Assembly (NCBI RefSeq): GCF_004571025.1
Contig: NZ_SPQT01000002.1
Location: forward strand, 186,001 to 250,000
Reading direction: 5' to 3'
Source of the DNA: Bradyrhizobium niftali
Lineage (GTDB): Bacteria > Pseudomonadota > Alphaproteobacteria > Rhizobiales > Xanthobacteraceae
Length of the DNA: 64,000 nt
The notes beneath the pieces are model-generated. The model saw nothing but the letters and a program-made list of their open reading frames with translations. It was not told the DNA's origin and did no database searches. The position numbers and the translations under genes are program-made. This document shows, piece by piece, positions 61,283-64,000 of this stretch (positions within the stretch are counted from its first letter, which is position 1; every line of letters starts with the position of its first letter).

Positions 61283-61927
61283 ATGATGCGATGGTTTCGC
61301 GCTTTCCTGCCCAAGGAAGAACGGTTCTTCGACCTGTTCGACCGCCATGCCCAGACCGTGATCCAGGGCTCGATCGCGCTCCAGGGCATGCTCAACGGGG
61401 GCGAAGAGACGCCGGTCTATTGCCAGCGCGTCAACCAGTTCGAGAACGATGCCGACAACATCACCCGTGAGGTGCTGACGGCGGTGCGCCGCACCTTCAT
61501 CACGCCGTTCGACCGCGGCGACATCAAGAACCTCATCACCTCGATGGACGACGCCATCGACCAGATGCAGCAGACCGCTAAGGCCGTGATGCTGTTCGAG
61601 GTCCGCGCCTTCGAGCCGCCAATGCGCGAGATCGGCGCGCTGCTGATCGAATGCGCCAATCTGGTCGGCCGTGCGCTGCCCCTGATGCAGCAGATCGGCA
61701 AGAACGTCGCCATGCTGACAGCGATCACCGAAGAGCTGACCAAGCTCGAGGGCCGGGTCGACGATCTCCACGACATCGGGATGAAGGAGCTGTTCCTCAA
61801 GCATCGCGACGGCAACGCGATGGATTTCATCGTCGGCGTCGAGATCTACGACCATCTCGAAAAGGTCGCCGATCGCTTCGACGACGTCGCGAACGAGATC
61901 AACAGCATCGTCATTGAGCAAGTTTAG
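61283..61927 (+). CDS. DUF47 family (PhoU-like) Pit accessory protein
   Basis: 214 residues, helical PhoU-like: FFDLFDRHAQTVIQGSIALQ, CQRVNQFENDADNITREVLT, and ITPFDRGDIKNLITSMDDAI. The metal-binding E/D-xx-D pattern is present. Members regulate the neighbouring Pit phosphate transporter. Two adjacent ATGs (61283, 61286). It precedes pit by 15 bases. Confidence 0.88.
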   Translation: MMRWFRAFLPKEERFFDLFDRHAQTVIQGSIALQGMLNGGEETPVYCQRVNQFENDADNITREVLTAVRRTFITPFDRGDIKNLITSMDDAIDQMQQTAKAVMLFEVRAFEPPMREIGALLIECANLVGRALPLMQQIGKNVAMLTAITEELTKLEGRVDDLHDIGMKELFLKHRDGNAMDFIVGVEIYDHLEKVADRFDDVANEINSIVIEQV

Positions 61928-61942
61928 GGCAGGGGCCTCGCC

Positions 61943-62950
61943 GTGGATGCTGCGTTGGGTCTTCCCGTCCTGGTCGGACTGATCGCCGTCGCGCTGCTGT
62001 TCGACTTCCTGAACGGCCTGCACGACGCCGCCAATTCGATCGCGACCATCGTCTCGACCCGCGTGCTGCGGCCGCAATTCGCGGTGGTCTGGGCCGCGTT
62101 CTTCAATTTCGTCGCCTTCATGGTGTTCGGGCTGCACGTCGCCCAGACCATCGGCACCGGCATCATCGATCCCTCGATCGTCGATGCCCAGGTGATCTTC
62201 GCGGCCCTCGTCGGCGCCATCGTCTGGAACCTCGTGACCTGGGCGCTCGGCATTCCGTCCTCGTCGTCCCACGCGCTCATCGGCGGCCTGATCGGCGGCG
62301 GCATGGCCAAAGCGGGGATTTCGGCGGCGGTCTGGAGCGGATTGACCAAGACCGTGCTCGCCATCGTGCTGTCGCCGCTGGTCGGCTTCCTGCTGGCGAT
62401 GATGCTGGTTGCGATCGTGTCCTGGGCCTCGGTGCGCTCGACGCCGTTCGCGGTCGACCGCGCTTTCCGCATCCTGCAATTCGCCTCCGCCTCGCTCTAT
62501 TCGCTCGGCCATGGCGGCAATGACGCGCAGAAGACCATGGGCATCATCGCCGTGCTGCTCTATTCGCAGGGCCATCTTGGCAGCGAATTCTCGGTGCCGT
62601 TCTGGGTGGTGCTGTCCTGCCAGGCGGCGATGGCGCTGGGCACGCTGATGGGCGGCTGGCGCATCGTCCGCACCATGGGCCTGCGCATCACCAAGCTGAC
62701 CCCGATGCAGGGCTTTTGTGCCGAAACCGGCGGCGCCGTGACCCTGTTCATGGCGACCTTCCTCGGGGTTCCCGTCTCGACCACCCACACCATCACCGGC
62801 GCGATCGTGGGCGTTGGCGCGGCCCGCCGGGTCTCCGCGGTGCGCTGGAACGTCGCCAGCTCGATCGTCTATGCCTGGGTGATCACGATCCCGGCCTCCG
62901 CGATCGTGGCGGCGCTGACCTGGTGGGCGGTCAAGATCTTCGTCAGGTGA
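61943..62950 (+). CDS. pit: inorganic phosphate transporter, Pit family
   Basis: 335 residues, GTG start. Two inverted family repeats: [22 protein letters not shown] and [19 protein letters not shown], plus [19 protein letters not shown] and [16 protein letters not shown]. Low-affinity, proton-coupled uptake of metal phosphate. Operon with the DUF47 gene. Its end overlaps the end of sugE by 8 bases on the other strand. Confidence 0.92.
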   Translation: MDAALGLPVLVGLIAVALLFDFLNGLHDAANSIATIVSTRVLRPQFAVVWAAFFNFVAFMVFGLHVAQTIGTGIIDPSIVDAQVIFAALVGAIVWNLVTWALGIPSSSSHALIGGLIGGGMAKAGISAAVWSGLTKTVLAIVLSPLVGFLLAMMLVAIVSWASVRSTPFAVDRAFRILQFASASLYSLGHGGNDAQKTMGIIAVLLYSQGHLGSEFSVPFWVVLSCQAAMALGTLMGGWRIVRTMGLRITKLTPMQGFCAETGGAVTLFMATFLGVPVSTTHTITGAIVGVGAARRVSAVRWNVASSIVYAWVITIPASAIVAALTWWAVKIFVR

Positions 62951-63257
62951 CGAATTTCAGCCCGGCGATGCCGGCGACGATCAGCCCGATGCTGGCAAGC
63001 CGGAACGCCGTGGCCGGCTCGCCGAACAGGATGATGCCAAGTGTCGCGGTGCCGACCGCGCCGATGCCGGTCCACACCGCATAGGCGGTTCCGACGGGCA
63101 GCGATTTGAGGGCGAGTCCGAGCAGGATGACGCTGCCGGCCATCGCCGCGAGCGTGATGACGGATGGAACAAGCCTGGTAAAACCCTCAGTATATTTCAG
63201 GCCGATCGCCCAGGTGATCTCGAGCAGACCGGCGACGAACAGGACGCTCCAGGCCAT
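62943..63257 (-). CDS. sugE: SMR family guanidinium exporter SugE/Gdx
   Basis: 104 residues, four hydrophobic helices. Central Glu near residue 13 ([21 protein letters not shown]), [20 protein letters not shown] and [16 protein letters not shown] match the Gdx (SugE) branch of small multidrug resistance transporters, which exchange guanidinium for protons as dimers. The mini-ykkC-like hairpins directly upstream support guanidine export. GGAGGG precedes the ATG. Confidence 0.9.
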   Translation of the reverse strand: MAWSVLFVAGLLEITWAIGLKYTEGFTRLVPSVITLAAMAGSVILLGLALKSLPVGTAYAVWTGIGAVGTATLGIILFGEPATAFRLASIGLIVAGIAGLKFVT

Positions 63258-63326
63258 GACGACCCTCCATGCAAGGCAGGGTCGTCCCCGCGGCTGATAT
63301 GCTGATGAAAAGGAAGGCCGTCCTCC
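63258..63326 (-). promoter_or_regulatory. guanidine-II (mini-ykkC) riboswitch candidate
   Basis: Read on the sugE transcript, hairpin 1 is GGAGG-ACGG-CCUUC (63326-63313) and hairpin 2 is GGGG-ACGA-CCCU (63289-63278), linked by about 22 bases. Both loops fit the ACGR rule of this class. The 9 bases GACGACCCU of hairpin 2 are exactly complementary to AGGGUCGUC, which covers part of the Shine-Dalgarno and abuts the AUG (63266-63258). So without ligand the RBS could be masked, and guanidine binding would free it. Confidence 0.8.
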
Positions 63327-63413
63327 CCAGGGGCGATATGGGGCTGGCCGAAGGGCTCCGCAATCACCAAATGAGGCTTGATCAGGCCCATTTTCCCTGC
63401 CAAACGCTCCCGC

Positions 63414-64000
63414 CATGTCCGACATCGCCATTCCAGCCGAATCGCCGGCCCGTTCCCCGCTTGCCGCTGAAGTGGCGCGGCGGCGGACCTTTGCGATCAT
63501 CTCCCACCCCGACGCCGGCAAGACCACGCTGACCGAAAAGCTGCTGCTGTTCGGCGGCGCCATCAACCTCGCCGGTCAGGTCAAGGCCAAGGGCGAGCGG
63601 CGCAATACGCGCTCGGATTGGATGAAGATCGAGCGCGAGCGCGGCATCTCGGTGGTGACCTCGGTGATGACCTTCGAGTTCGAGGGCCTCGTGTTCAACC
63701 TGTTGGACACGCCGGGCCACGAGGACTTTTCGGAAGACACCTATCGCACGCTGACGGCCGTCGACTCCGCCGTCATGGTCATCGACGCCGCCAAGGGCAT
63801 CGAGGCGCGCACCCGAAAACTGTTCGAGGTCTGCCGCCTGCGCGACATTCCGATCATCACCTTCATCAACAAGATGGACCGCGAGAGCCGCGACGTCTTC
63901 GAGCTGCTGGACGAGATCGAGAAGACGCTGGCGCTCGACACCACGCCGATGACCTGGCCGGTCGGCCGCGGCCGCGACTTCCTCGGCACCTATGACGTCG
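63414..64000 (+). CDS. prfC: peptide chain release factor 3 (N-terminal part)
   Basis: 195 residues to the window edge. GTPase motifs: [13 protein letters not shown] (G1), RERGISV (G2), [14 protein letters not shown] (G3), NKMDRES (G4). RF3 recycles release factors RF1/RF2 after peptide release. Start ATG 63414. The C-terminal domains lie outside the window. Confidence 0.95.

Noticed and set aside
1..64000. tRNA genes, CRISPR arrays or a replication origin
   Set aside because: No tRNA-like T-arm with cloverleaf, no regularly spaced repeats and no DnaA-box cluster were seen by reading.

Overview
The window is about 64 kb of GC-rich alphaproteobacterial chromosome, most likely Bradyrhizobium or a close relative in the Nitrobacteraceae. 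This is inferred from several signs: FixJ/DctB-style two-component proteins, a DUF3551 secreted protein, multi-copy intergenic repeats that I recognise from Bradyrhizobium genomes, and many paired MarR/TetR/LysR regulators with small oxidoreductases. No rRNA, tRNA or CRISPR array was seen.

Layout. 0-4 kb: the end of a molybdenum hydroxylase operon (2Fe-2S subunit, large Moco subunit), followed by an OsmC-type gene broken by three frame changes, a cupin and a frameshifted dps. 4-12.3 kb: a signalling block of four histidine kinases and two response regulators. 12.3-25 kb: a mosaic accessory region. It holds a cytochrome c remnant, a truncated copy of a serine hydrolase whose full-length relative lies 10 kb downstream, an integrase N-terminal remnant, a fragment resembling the end of guaA (GMP synthase) and half of a citrate synthase. 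Between these lie intact enzyme and regulator genes (NAD(P)-binding proteins, SDR, LysR, alpha/beta hydrolase, AraC, GbsR/MarR, SGNH hydrolase, SRPBCC-ArsR).

25-33 kb: small regulator-target units (HxlR/SDR, GST, a frameshifted AraC gene with a duplicated 5' end, TetR plus membrane protein) and a peptide-deformylase-like gene with altered metal ligands, next to a second broken deformylase tail. 33-45 kb: amidase, MFS transporter, MarR-GNAT fusion, cupin, the Ohr/OhrR peroxide-defence pair, a coupled GntR-transporter-threonine aldolase operon, PadR, SDR and LysR. 44.8-45.7 kb: a cluster of intergenic repeats.

45.8-56 kb: a thiamine-diphosphate enzyme, a Lin0512 protein, a GNAT protein, a second serine hydrolase, a DUF2892-sigma factor-AhpD-like operon, GST, TauE with TetR, CsaA, and an ArsC-like protein. 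56.4-61.1 kb: a complete branched-chain amino acid type ABC transporter (ATPase, ATPase, binding protein, two permeases). 61.3-63 kb: a DUF47-Pit phosphate uptake pair. 63 kb: a SugE/Gdx exporter with what looks like a guanidine-II (mini-ykkC) riboswitch. The window ends inside prfC.

Much of the regulation can be read from the DNA. Clear palindromes overlap or precede the genes for GbsR, ArsR, HxlR, TetR (twice), MarR-GNAT, OhrR, GntR and PadR. The strongest leads are the sugE riboswitch, the PadR hairpin around its own ribosome binding site, the deformylase-like protein lacking two canonical metal ligands, and the island scars at 12.7-19.7 kb.
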